From a virus, in IMG/VR virus record IMGVR_UViG_3300025122_000120, positions 1 to 27,317 of that record: 27,317 nt of DNA; one strand, given 5' to 3'. The notes under the pieces were generated by a model, which made no database searches, was not told the origin of the DNA, and worked only from the letters and a program-made list of their open reading frames with translations. Below are positions 17,290 through 22,841 of the stretch, one piece after another. Both the position numbers and the translations under genes were made by a program. Within the stretch, counting starts at the first letter, position 1; each line of letters opens with the position of its first letter.

Positions 17290-17909
17290 TAACGCTCATG
17301 CAGGACTTCATCCGCGCCATCCGCTCCAGGGTCAGGCCACAAGACGCTCTGGCGTCAGTGGCCGAGGCATGGCTGGAGCAGGGGGCCACCGAGAGCGAGG
17401 GCTCCAACGCTGGGCCAGACGTCTCCTGGTTTATCCACGATGGTGGCGGCAGACCGTCCAAGCGCCCACCCTGGTGCGCCTACTTCGTCTCCTCGTGCTG
17501 CCGTCAGGTCGCCAGAGCTGGCTTCGCCATCGAGCACGTGCGGACAGGCAGGGCGGTGAGCCACTGGATAAAGGCGCCACCGGAGCGCCAAGTAAGCCGA
17601 GATGGCATCTGGGATGAGCCGGCCTATCGAGGCCTCATCTTCGTGCGCACGCGCATGTCCAAGCCAGAGACCGACAGGCTCAAGGTGCTCGACGGCATCA
17701 ACCGCCAGGGCCACACCGGCATCGTTGTGGACATCGACATCGAGGCCCGCACCGTGACCTGCGTGGCTGGCAATTCCTCGGGCTACGGCCACAGCCGTGT
17801 CCGAGGGGGTGGTGCCGTGGCCAAGGAAGTAATTACAGAGGGTGACGAGGCGTGGAGCAGGCTGGTAGGGTTCGTGCGCGTTACACCACAGCCAGGGGAA
17901 GAGGCGTGA
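17286..17909 (+). CDS. Endolysin: CHAP-like peptidoglycan hydrolase, 207 aa
   Basis: This is the likely main endolysin, cutting peptidoglycan as an amidase or endopeptidase. It follows the TIGR02594/CHAP layout: E-x-x-G-S-N-x-G-P at residues 37-44, then the catalytic cysteine in PPWCAYFV (C64), the SHW segment at 92-94, and the catalytic histidine in GHTGIVVD (H143). It is a single domain with no recognisable wall-binding module, usual for phages of Gram-negative hosts. There is no signal peptide, so release through a holin is expected. The GTG start overlaps the previous TGA (GTGA) and has AAGGCGG about 9 nt upstream. ATG at 17298 is an alternative start. It overlaps the lipoprotein gene by 4 nt. 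Confidence 0.75.
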   Translation: MITLMQDFIRAIRSRVRPQDALASVAEAWLEQGATESEGSNAGPDVSWFIHDGGGRPSKRPPWCAYFVSSCCRQVARAGFAIEHVRTGRAVSHWIKAPPERQVSRDGIWDEPAYRGLIFVRTRMSKPETDRLKVLDGINRQGHTGIVVDIDIEARTVTCVAGNSSGYGHSRVRGGGAVAKEVITEGDEAWSRLVGFVRVTPQPGEEA

Positions 17910-18133
17910 AGCAGTTGCTTGTTATGATTCTACTCATGCTGTTCGCGGGATGCGGCAGCACCTACCATCTCAAGACGGGTGGCTGGAAGCTCAGCAAGGT
18001 CGACGGCCAGGGCACCTGCCTGGTGGTCCACTCGCCTGACGACCCCGAGGTGGTGCGTGTGTGCATCGCAGCCCCCGAGAAGCTGCTCGTCAGCAGCAAG
18101 GTCCTCAAGGAGCATTGCGATGGCGCTAAGTGA
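17906..18133 (+). CDS. Small lipoprotein of the lysis cassette (outer spanin candidate), 75 aa
   Basis: The start is GTG at 17906 within GTGA on the endolysin stop, preceded by GGGGAAGAGG. The signal sequence is textbook: MKQLLVMILLMLFAGC with lipobox LFAG-C, leaving a mature protein of about 60 residues that begins CGSTYHLKTGGWKLS. Two further cysteines (GTCLVV and VVRVCIA) could pair in the periplasm. Lipid anchoring to the outer membrane and location in the lysis cassette make it an outer spanin candidate. Against this, o-spanins are often Pro-rich and adjacent to or nested in the i-spanin gene, while here two genes intervene. A surface-exclusion lipoprotein is an alternative. Confidence 0.65.
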   Translation: MKQLLVMILLMLFAGCGSTYHLKTGGWKLSKVDGQGTCLVVHSPDDPEVVRVCIAAPEKLLVSSKVLKEHCDGAK

Positions 18134-18368
18134 CAAAGACAAGGAATTCCTGGGCATTCCGCTGGTGGCTGCGTCTTTTCTCGGTGCGCTAGCCCGAACC
18201 ACTGGACTTGATACGTTCGCATCGGCAAGTTCCGCCATCGAGATGGTCCCGGTGGGGCAGATTGCAGAGGCCCTCGCGGCGCTGCGTACCGACAGGGTCT
18301 TCATCGAGTCAGGGACCATGGAGATAGACGACAGTGTCGGGGTTGAGATCTTCGACGAGGAGGAATAG
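18120..18368 (+). CDS. Unknown small protein of the lysis cassette, 82 aa
   Basis: Not recognised. The ATG at 18120 has AAGGAG 7 nt upstream and overlaps the lipoprotein gene by 14 nt, so the start is well supported. The sequence begins MALSDKDKEFLGIPLVAASF, continues with a weakly hydrophobic, Ala-rich helix (VAASFLGALARTTGLDTFASASSA), and ends very acidic (SVGVEIFDEEE). The hydrophobic part is too short and polar for a confident membrane segment. Its place between the lipoprotein and the holin candidate suggests a lysis accessory or antiholin-like role, but nothing in the sequence proves that. Confidence 0.6.
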   Translation: MALSDKDKEFLGIPLVAASFLGALARTTGLDTFASASSAIEMVPVGQIAEALAALRTDRVFIESGTMEIDDSVGVEIFDEEE

Positions 18369-18370
18369 CC

Positions 18371-18613
18371 GTGAAGAAGACCGTTCACTCAAAGCCCATC
18401 GACACCCCCGAGAGCGCCCTGGTGGCCACCGCCATGGTGGCCTGCCTGCTCCACCTGGGCGGCTTCGTCATCCTCGACCCGATGGACTACGGCGTGGCCA
18501 TCGGAGCCGTGCTTACCCCCATCGTCATGCTCGTTGTTCGCGTAGCCAGCGTGGCAGGTGGTAAGATTGAGGCCGCAGTCGAGGGCGCAGAAGAGGAGAC
18601 CGAGGACAAATGA
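18371..18613 (+). CDS. Holin candidate with two membrane segments, 80 aa
   Basis: The start is GTG at 18371, preceded by GAGGAGGAAT at a good distance. The protein has two strong hydrophobic segments, about residues 16-36 (ALVATAMVACLLHLGGFVIL) and 40-62 (YGVAIGAVLTPIVMLVVRVA). A short DPMD turn separates them and an acidic tail (EAAVEGAEEETEDK) follows. Short length, two membrane segments and a position in the lysis cassette fit a class II type holin, which forms inner-membrane holes that let the endolysin out. The polarity of the charged tail is less typical, since many holins end basic. The last 4 nt overlap the next gene (ATGA). Confidence 0.6.
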   Translation: MKKTVHSKPIDTPESALVATAMVACLLHLGGFVILDPMDYGVAIGAVLTPIVMLVVRVASVAGGKIEAAVEGAEEETEDK

Positions 18614-18915
18614 GTTTTGGGTCATGGGCCAGGCAGAACGTGGTAGCGCTCGCCACCTGGGCGGGCGTCATCCTCACCCTGGTGGTCTCCGCTGCCGTCA
18701 GCATGGCCCAGGCCGATGACACGCAGAAGACCCTGGTCGTTGCGACCGCTCAGCATGAGGACGACATCGTCAAGCTGGAGTCCGACGTGCGGTCCATCCA
18801 GGAGCAGCAGGCCAGGCTCGTCAAGGTGGTCGAGAAGACCGCGACCGTGCTCACAGAGTTGGACAAGACCACCGCAGAGTTGAAGGTGATGGTCCAGACC
18901 AGCCACCGTGACTGA
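18610..18915 (+). CDS. TM plus coiled-coil protein, inner spanin-like, 101 aa
   Basis: Residues 11-32 (VVALATWAGVILTLVVSAAV) form one membrane segment with a short cytoplasmic N-terminus. Residues 40-98 are a continuous heptad-rich coiled coil (HEDDIVKLESDVRSIQEQQA, then VVEKTATVLTELDKTTAELK). This is the shape of an inner spanin: anchored inside, reaching through the periplasm to an outer-membrane lipoprotein to fuse the two membranes. The start lies in ATGA on the holin stop. The gene stops at TGA 18913-18915, and the same frame continues with 18 coding-like codons (separate entry). The family is inferred from architecture only. Confidence 0.6.
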   Translation: MSFGSWARQNVVALATWAGVILTLVVSAAVSMAQADDTQKTLVVATAQHEDDIVKLESDVRSIQEQQARLVKVVEKTATVLTELDKTTAELKVMVQTSHRD

Positions 18916-18972
18916 CGAGTTACTGCGGACCGCAAGCTAGACACCGTCCTCGACAAGATTGGCGAGACGTAG
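18913..18972 (+). other. In-frame extension of the spanin-like gene after UGA-C
   Basis: Immediately after the TGA the same frame reads RVTADRKLDTVLDKIGET and then TAG (18970-18972). The peptide keeps the charged heptad character of the coiled coil before it, unlike random downstream sequence. UGA followed by C is known as the leakiest bacterial stop context. One C-to-T change (CGA to TGA) would also explain it as a recent mutation or sequencing error. The extension overlaps the 3' end of the convergent transglycosylase gene by 36 nt. Confidence 0.45.
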
Positions 18973-19473
18973 GGCCAGCCTGCGCCATCTTCGCAACACC
19001 TTCATGCCTGCCGGTGACGTCCCCGAGCATCGGGCCTCACCCTTGCGGTCGACCCTGCGCCAGTAAGGGCCTCGGTTGATTCGTATCCAGGCGAGCTTCC
19101 ACCTGTCTCGCACCTCTGGACAGTAGCGATGCACCGTCCTCTCGGTCGTCACCAGCCTGCCGAGGAACACGTGGATGCTGGCGATGGGGTCAGTCCTGTC
19201 GTGGATAAACTGCTCGGCCCAGGGCCAGAGCTGGATGATTCCGACAGCCTTGCCCCCGTCCCCGATGGCCTCGGTGTTCCCGCGAGACTCGAAGCATGCC
19301 TTTGCGAGCGTCATGCCCCGCAAGTGAGGGGGTAGGCCCGCCAGGGCCTCTATCTCCAGGAAATGAGCCCCCAGATAGGGGTCTACGCCGCATTGAGCGG
19401 CTCGCTCCACCAGGATGCGGTCAGAGACGGGCATCGAGGCGGCGAGGAGCAGGGTGACGATGAGTGCGTGCAT
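18937..19473 (-). CDS. Exported lytic transglycosylase (SLT-like), 178 aa
   Basis: The protein cleaves the MurNAc-GlcNAc bond of peptidoglycan. Residues 1-17 (MHALIVTLLLAASMPVSD) look like a Sec signal peptide or signal anchor. The catalytic region is LAKACFESRGNTEAIGDGGK then AVGIIQLWPWAE: the Glu of ESRGN (E62) plus the G-x-x-G-K-A-x-G-I-x-Q motif define the lysozyme-like SLT fold. The C-terminus is very basic (KVLRRWRRLALRLANL). It is the last gene of the leftward block, convergent with the lysis genes, and the only muralytic gene on this strand. Its ATG is joined to an upstream short frame by TAATG, and its GAGGG ribosome binding site lies in a hairpin. Confidence 0.7.
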   Translation of the reverse strand: MHALIVTLLLAASMPVSDRILVERAAQCGVDPYLGAHFLEIEALAGLPPHLRGMTLAKACFESRGNTEAIGDGGKAVGIIQLWPWAEQFIHDRTDPIASIHVFLGRLVTTERTVHRYCPEVRDRWKLAWIRINRGPYWRRVDRKGEARCSGTSPAGMKVLRRWRRLALRLANLVEDGV

Positions 19474-19562
19474 TAAATATGGCCCTCGGTGGAGTGGTCG
19501 ATGAGGCGGACCTCACGGTTGTTGATTGTGGCACCACCGAGGGCCAGAACTGCCAGCCTATA
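19473..19562 (-). other. 29-codon coding-like frame between SSB and the transglycosylase
   Basis: Directly after the SSB amber codon the same frame reads YRLAVLALGGATINNREVRL, then IDHSTEGHI, then TAA. That TAA overlaps the transglycosylase ATG as TAATG, the same coupling used between late genes. About 20 of the 29 codons end in G or C. It has no ATG, GTG or TTG; only CTG codons 3 and 6 could start it. It could therefore be an SSB readthrough tail, a CUG-started leader peptide, or chance. Confidence 0.35.
19480..19546 (-). promoter_or_regulatory. Long-stem hairpin covering the transglycosylase ribosome binding site
   Basis: Perfect 13-bp inverted arms lie at 19480-19492 and 19534-19546 (TGGCCCTCGGTGG and its complement). 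The 41-nt loop holds a second 5-bp hairpin (TGAGG-TCCG-CCTCA on the minus strand). In the leftward mRNA the downstream arm contains GAGGG (19483-19487), 9 nt before the transglycosylase ATG, so folding would hide the ribosome binding site. No U-tract follows either arm on either strand, which argues against an intrinsic terminator. Confidence 0.6.
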
Positions 19563-19949
19563 CTAGAATCTGAGGTCATCGTCAGCGTAGGGGTTGGACT
19601 TCGGGCCCACTGCGCCGGTCTGCTGGGCGTTGCCGTTACGCCGAGGCCCGCAGAACTCGAAGCGGAAGGCGCGCACATAGACCTTGCGGCGCTTGTTGCC
19701 CTCCTTGTCCTCCCACTCGTCAGACTTGAGGGCGCCTTCGACGTAGACCTGGTCGCCCTTGTCTTGGGTGCAGATCAGCTCCGCCTGCTTGCCCCAGAGG
19801 GTGACGTTGTGCCAGTCAGTCGACTTCTCACCCTTGCTGAACGCGCTGGTCGCTATCGACACGTCCACCACCGGAGTGTTGTCTGACCCCACTCGACGCA
19901 ACTCCGGCTTCGCACCCAAGCGCCCCATTAAAATCACATTGTTCGCCAC
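19563..19949 (-). CDS. ssb: Single-stranded DNA-binding protein, 128 aa
   Basis: SSB coats single-stranded DNA during phage replication and recombination. The OB fold is clear: N-terminal NNVILMGRLGAKPELR, then VSIATSAF, DWHNVTLWGKQAE, KGDQVYVEGALKSDEW and RRKVYVRAFRFEF. After a short Gly/Asn-rich linker it ends in the acidic tip NPYADDDLRF, close to the usual DDDIPF that recruits partner proteins. A free acidic tip is evidence that the TAG normally ends the protein. The GTG start at 19949 is set by AAAGGAGAAGG about 8 nt upstream; the frame is open farther upstream but without a better start. It follows ERF and an RHH-like gene in the same direction. Confidence 0.9.
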   Translation of the reverse strand: MANNVILMGRLGAKPELRRVGSDNTPVVDVSIATSAFSKGEKSTDWHNVTLWGKQAELICTQDKGDQVYVEGALKSDEWEDKEGNKRRKVYVRAFRFEFCGPRRNGNAQQTGAVGPKSNPYADDDLRF

Positions 19950-19950
19950 T

Positions 19951-20073
19951 GGTCCTTCTCCTTTGTGCGGCGCGCAAACGCCGTTGTTGAAATCGCTGCT
20001 CGCGGGCGTCGCATCGCCCACACCTCGTCTCGCCTGAGCGGCAGAACCTGCCGCAGTCGAAGCAGTGCGCTAG
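19951..20073 (-). other. Zinc-ribbon-like peptide in the -1 frame, no start codon
   Basis: The stretch between the RHH-like gene and SSB encodes, in the -1 frame relative to the RHH gene, LAHCFDCGRFCRSGETRCGR then CDAREQRFQQRRLRAAQRRR. Two C-x2-C pairs about 13 residues apart plus a basic tail look like a small zinc ribbon. No ATG, GTG or TTG lies in this frame for at least 25 codons upstream, and the frame runs on into SSB without a stop until 19828. It may be reached by a -1 shift near the RHH stop, be a gene damaged by an indel, or be chance. Confidence 0.3.
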
Positions 20074-20321
20074 TCGGTCAGGTTCAGCTCGTAATCCAGA
20101 AGGCCCTTCTTCCGAAGGAACTCTTCGAGAAGCGCTGCGGTCATCCGGCTTATGGTCATCGCGGCCCCCGGGTTCTCCCGGTTGAACGCCACGATGTACT
20201 TCTCCAGGGCCAGCTTCGCGTACAGCGGAATGCGAGCCCCCACCACGATGGAGTCCGTCCGCTCCAGACTCTTCTCGTAATCCGACATCTTCGAGTGTCG
20301 GTTTCCCCTTCTCAGTGCCAT
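20070..20321 (-). CDS. Ribbon-helix-helix-like DNA-binding protein candidate, 83 aa
   Basis: Residues about 24-72 fit the RHH (Arc/CopG) plan: a short strand (SIVVGARIP), a helix (LYAKLALEKYIVAFNREN) and, after a Gly-Ala turn, a second helix (TISRMTAALLEEFLRKKG). The basic N-terminus (MALRRGNRHSK) could contact DNA. Such a protein would act as a dimeric transcriptional regulator, but no operator was identified. The ATG at 20321 has GAGGAG 8 nt upstream and lies 2 nt after the ERF stop; MSDYEKS at codon 12 is an alternative start. It ends at TAG, and the downstream 120 nt contain the zinc-ribbon-like frame. Confidence 0.6.
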   Translation of the reverse strand: MALRRGNRHSKMSDYEKSLERTDSIVVGARIPLYAKLALEKYIVAFNRENPGAAMTISRMTAALLEEFLRKKGLLDYELNLTD

Positions 20322-20323
20322 GG

Positions 20324-21043
20324 CTATCGCTCCTCTTTCCAGTTGAGAAATTGATGGAGACCGTCAGTCGTACACAGACGGTCTGCAAGTTGTTGTCGTT
20401 GCTTTTCATTCATACCGCTGGGTCGTGGGTTGTTTTTGGACTCCATCCAGGCCGCGACCTCGTAGTAATCGACGTCGAGCCTGCTCAGCTTTTCGTGGAA
20501 GAGCTTGCGGCCCTGCTCCCATGAGGGGTGGTGCGATGACTGCTCAGCGCCCACCCCTGAATCAAAAGGGACGTTGTCACGTCCCTCGTCCTGCGGAGGG
20601 GCTGCCCACTCGCTCTTGTTGGTGTGCTCGTTCTTCTGCATGCGCCTGCCGGTTGACTCCATGGCCTTGATGGCGTCGTCGTCCTCCGTCTCACACAGGG
20701 CGAAGAGCGTGCCGAGACCGTAGCGCCGGGCGAAGGTCGTCGCGGAGCCCTGGCCCTGCGGGTTGACCTTGCCGTAGAGCAGCCTGACGCGGGCCTCGAC
20801 GTATTGGCCACTCTCGGCATGCGCCACCGTGGTCACGCAGAAGTCTGACCCATCGGCGCCGCCGTCCAGGTACTGATAGAAGACGAGGCCGTGTGCGTTG
20901 CACCCCCTCGCCACGGCGGTCAGGTCTTCGAGCGTGATGTAATGCGATTTGAAGTGAGGGTTATAGCCCCCCTTGGCGACGCTCGGGTTGGTCGCCTGGA
21001 AGGCCAGCATGGCCTTGAATAGCTCGGGTCCTGGGTTACTCAT
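20324..21043 (-). CDS. ERF-family single-strand annealing protein, 239 aa
   Basis: ERF proteins anneal complementary single strands and drive phage recombination and circularisation, working with SSB. The hallmarks are present: NPHFKSHYITLEDLTAVARG at residues 28-47, VTTVAHAESGQYVEA around 70-84, and the signature QGQGSATTFARRYGLGTLFA at 96-115, followed by an acidic EDDDA. The C-terminal third is a charged linker and a small helical part (WEQGRKLFHEKLSRLDVDYY). Length is usual for the family. The start lies in ATGA on the preceding gene's stop. SSB is two genes downstream, a common phage recombination module. Confidence 0.85.
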   Translation of the reverse strand: MSNPGPELFKAMLAFQATNPSVAKGGYNPHFKSHYITLEDLTAVARGCNAHGLVFYQYLDGGADGSDFCVTTVAHAESGQYVEARVRLLYGKVNPQGQGSATTFARRYGLGTLFALCETEDDDAIKAMESTGRRMQKNEHTNKSEWAAPPQDEGRDNVPFDSGVGAEQSSHHPSWEQGRKLFHEKLSRLDVDYYEVAAWMESKNNPRPSGMNEKQRQQLADRLCTTDGLHQFLNWKEER

Positions 21044-21426
21044 GGGTTTCCTCCTGCGCGGTTAGATATCTCCACTACAACGGTTGCGATTGTCTCGATG
21101 CCCTCCTGCAGCACTCTCATCCTCCCCTCTAGGCCCGCCATCCTCACTGCGACATCCTCTAGCGCAGACTGGTGGACGGAGATATCAAAGAGGCAGGCGG
21201 GGCCCTTGTCTTTCGCGGCTGCGGCATCCAGCCGCTTTGACCGGCTCCAACAGGACTTGCCAGTCACGACCAACCCAGGGCTAGATGCCATGAGAATGCC
21301 CGCAACTATGCTCCATCCCTCCGACTGGCTGAACTTGCCGCTGGCCTGCTTGGATTTTTCAATAGCGGGTTGCGCCATCTCAATGGCTCGCCTGAGTTCC
21401 TTGTCGGTCCTCGGTGTCCACTTCAT
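21040..21426 (-). CDS. Putative SANT/Myb-like plus coiled-coil protein, 128 aa
   Basis: The start is ATG 21426 (MKWTPRTDKELRRAIEMAQP), chosen because AAGGAG lies 8 nt upstream and the ATG overlaps the previous stop as ATGA; the frame itself is open further. Residues 1-66 have the pattern W-T-x3-D-x-E-L...GWSIVAGILMAS...SCWSRSKRL, which faintly resembles the helix-turn-helix SANT/Myb fold of small phage proteins. Residues 84-120 form a coiled coil (VRMAGLEGRMRVLQEGIETI). A DNA-binding accessory of recombination is possible given its place before ERF. The fold call is weak and rests on pattern only. Confidence 0.55.
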   Translation of the reverse strand: MKWTPRTDKELRRAIEMAQPAIEKSKQASGKFSQSEGWSIVAGILMASSPGLVVTGKSCWSRSKRLDAAAAKDKGPACLFDISVHQSALEDVAVRMAGLEGRMRVLQEGIETIATVVVEISNRAGGNP

Positions 21427-21572
21427 CCCCGACACTCCTTGGGCCTGTTGTTGTCGAGCCACTCGCTAAGCGGCAGGTAGAGCGCGTGCATGTCGTGCTC
21501 TGGGCTGTTGGCGCCCATCTTCACAAGCTGCACCCACATCTCTTTGAGAATCTCGTAAGGGGTGTCGTCCAT
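21423..21572 (-). CDS. Small unknown protein, 49 aa
   Basis: A short gene with very good context: AAGGAGGGCGGG lies 7 nt upstream of its ATG, the ATG overlaps the previous stop as TGATG, and its own TGA overlaps the next start as ATGA. It encodes MDDTPYEILKEMWVQLVKMG, then ANSPEHDMHALYLPLSEWLD, and NNRPKECRG. It is acidic and mostly helical, with no recognised family. The overlaps on both sides make it almost certainly translated as part of the replication block. Confidence 0.75.
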   Translation of the reverse strand: MDDTPYEILKEMWVQLVKMGANSPEHDMHALYLPLSEWLDNNRPKECRG

Positions 21573-21772
21573 CACCCGCCCTCCTTGGCCTGCAAAGCCT
21601 CTGCGGCGCGCTCAATCTGGGCGTGGATTCGCGTCCGCGCCACGTCGTGTATCTCACGACGTGTCGGGTCCAGCGTGGCGAGCCCATCGAGGAGGCGCAC
21701 CTCCCCCTCCAGGTGCTTGATAAGCTCGCGTAATCCCTTCGGCGTGAACCCGAGCATGTTGCCGCCTGCCAT
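21572..21772 (-). CDS. Small helical protein of the replication block, 66 aa
   Basis: The ATG at 21772 has AGGAGG 6 nt upstream and overlaps the Gp157-like gene's stop as TGATG, so this start is preferred to the longer open frame. The protein begins MAGGNMLGFTPKGLRELIKH and is a single amphipathic, charged helical bundle (LEGEVRLLDGLATLDPTRRE, then IERAAEALQAKEGG). No family recognised. Being sandwiched between a Gp157-like protein and two small proteins before ERF suggests a replication or recombination accessory role. Confidence 0.7.
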   Translation of the reverse strand: MAGGNMLGFTPKGLRELIKHLEGEVRLLDGLATLDPTRREIHDVARTRIHAQIERAAEALQAKEGG

Positions 21773-22368
21773 CACCGCCTCCTCGTGTGCGTGGGGTCGA
21801 CCCACTCGATACGGACCACGGGCTCTCCATGGGCATCGGTGGGCGGGGTCGCGCTCTCTGCCCACTCCAGGAGCAGGTCCTTATCGACGCGCGTAACGGT
21901 GTCCTCCACCTTCACGTCGTCAGGTAGCAGGTGCTCGTTGCGCTGGGCCCACACGACCCGGGGAACCGTCTCCTTCTGGACCAGCCACGCCTTGCTGCCG
22001 TCTGGCAGATTCATGTGGCGCCCCTCCTCCTTGCCCAACGTGGCCTGTCGACTGTGAAAGAGGGCAATACTCAGCTCCTTGCATCGCTCGACGGTCCGCT
22101 GCGCTGCCGCGATGGCTCGCTTGAACGTGGCAATCTGAGTCTTGAGCCCGTCGATGTCCTGCGCGGCTCGCTTCGTGGCGAAGTCGATGGCCAGGAACTT
22201 TTCGGCCAGGTCGCCCTCGTACTGCGCCAGGGCCGAGCTGACCTCTTTGGCTGCGCCTGCCACCGCATCGGTCGGGCCCTCTGCGGCCTCCTGGGCGAAC
22301 AGTTCAGACAGGCGCATGGCCAGCGCCTCACCGTCTCGCCTGATGTCAAAGGTCGTCTTCTTCTTCAT
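21772..22368 (-). CDS. Gp157-like protein (Siphovirus Gp157 family), 198 aa
   Basis: The sequence matches the plan of the Sipho_Gp157 family, which usually sits beside ERF or RecT-type annealing genes; its biochemical role is not settled. Residues about 45-105 are a long coiled coil (LAQYEGDLAEKFLAIDFATK, then KTQIATFKRAIAAAQRTVER). A compact beta part follows (HMNLPDGSKAWLVQKETVPR) with the typical short N-x-x-x-LPDDVKV segment. The stretch VDKDLLLEWAESATPPTDAH and a C-terminal RIEWVDP strand complete it. The ATG at 22368 lies in ATGA on the previous gene. The context of ERF three genes downstream supports the call. Confidence 0.65.
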   Translation of the reverse strand: MKKKTTFDIRRDGEALAMRLSELFAQEAAEGPTDAVAGAAKEVSSALAQYEGDLAEKFLAIDFATKRAAQDIDGLKTQIATFKRAIAAAQRTVERCKELSIALFHSRQATLGKEEGRHMNLPDGSKAWLVQKETVPRVVWAQRNEHLLPDDVKVEDTVTRVDKDLLLEWAESATPPTDAHGEPVVRIEWVDPTHTRRR

Positions 22369-22832
22369 GCCGTCACCTCTTGCGCGTAGCGTGCGTGGTG
22401 AAAGGGCATCGAGGCCGCCTCGAAGCTGTCGCACCCCTCGATGCTCCGCACCAGCGCCAGGGCGAGCAGGATGGGGTCCTCCCAACGCCAAGACCCAAGG
22501 GATGTCGCGGCGTGCTGGGTCCATGCGTCGAGCAGGTCGACCATGAGCGGGTGACTCGGAGCCGTCAGGTTGAACCCATCGGCCTCGCCAATGGCCACGT
22601 TGACCGTGGTCGTGCCGTCTTCGAGGTCGTAGCACACGCTCGCGGTGACGCTCTCCGACCCGTAGACGGGGCGGTCTCCGTCGTGGCCAGTGTACTCGCG
22701 CACCACGTTGGCAGCGTGGAGCTTGGCCTCCAGCACACTCGGGTTCGCCGTGACCTTCCACGGGGTGAGCGTCAGCCAGGGCATCCCCTCGCCGTCGTCC
22801 CAGTCATCGATAAACAGGTCTCGCAGTTCCAT
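22365..22832 (-). CDS. Unknown acidic protein, 155 aa
   Basis: Not recognised. It begins MELRDLFIDDWDDGEGMPWL and alternates strands (TLTPWKVTANPSV, SVTASVCYDLEDGTTTVNVA) with a C-terminal helical half (HPLMVDLLDAWTQHAATSLG, LLALALVRSIEGC). It is acidic and Trp-rich, with no catalytic motif seen. The ATG has TAGGAG upstream, in which the TAG is the stop of the previous gene. It overlaps the Gp157-like gene by 4 nt (ATGA), so it belongs to the replication block. Confidence 0.65.
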   Translation of the reverse strand: MELRDLFIDDWDDGEGMPWLTLTPWKVTANPSVLEAKLHAANVVREYTGHDGDRPVYGSESVTASVCYDLEDGTTTVNVAIGEADGFNLTAPSHPLMVDLLDAWTQHAATSLGSWRWEDPILLALALVRSIEGCDSFEAASMPFHHARYAQEVTA

Positions 22833-22841
22833 GGTCGGCTC

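Noticed and set aside
18622-18906. 94-aa minus-strand frame opposite the spanin-like gene
   Set aside because: Antisense shadow of a well-supported gene; its Leu/His/Gly-rich composition is typical of such shadows.
18924-18934. Bidirectional terminator between the convergent operons (TGCGG-A-CCGCA)
   Set aside because: Single-base loop, 5-bp stem and no T-run on either side.
19480-19546. Intrinsic terminator for the SSB or late transcript
   Set aside because: Strong hairpin but no U-tract on either strand and a 41-nt loop; it fits a ribosome-binding-site cover better.
19950-20021. SSB starting at GTG 20021 (152 aa)
   Set aside because: The 24 extra residues do not fit the OB fold, and a strong AAAGGAG site belongs to GTG 19949.
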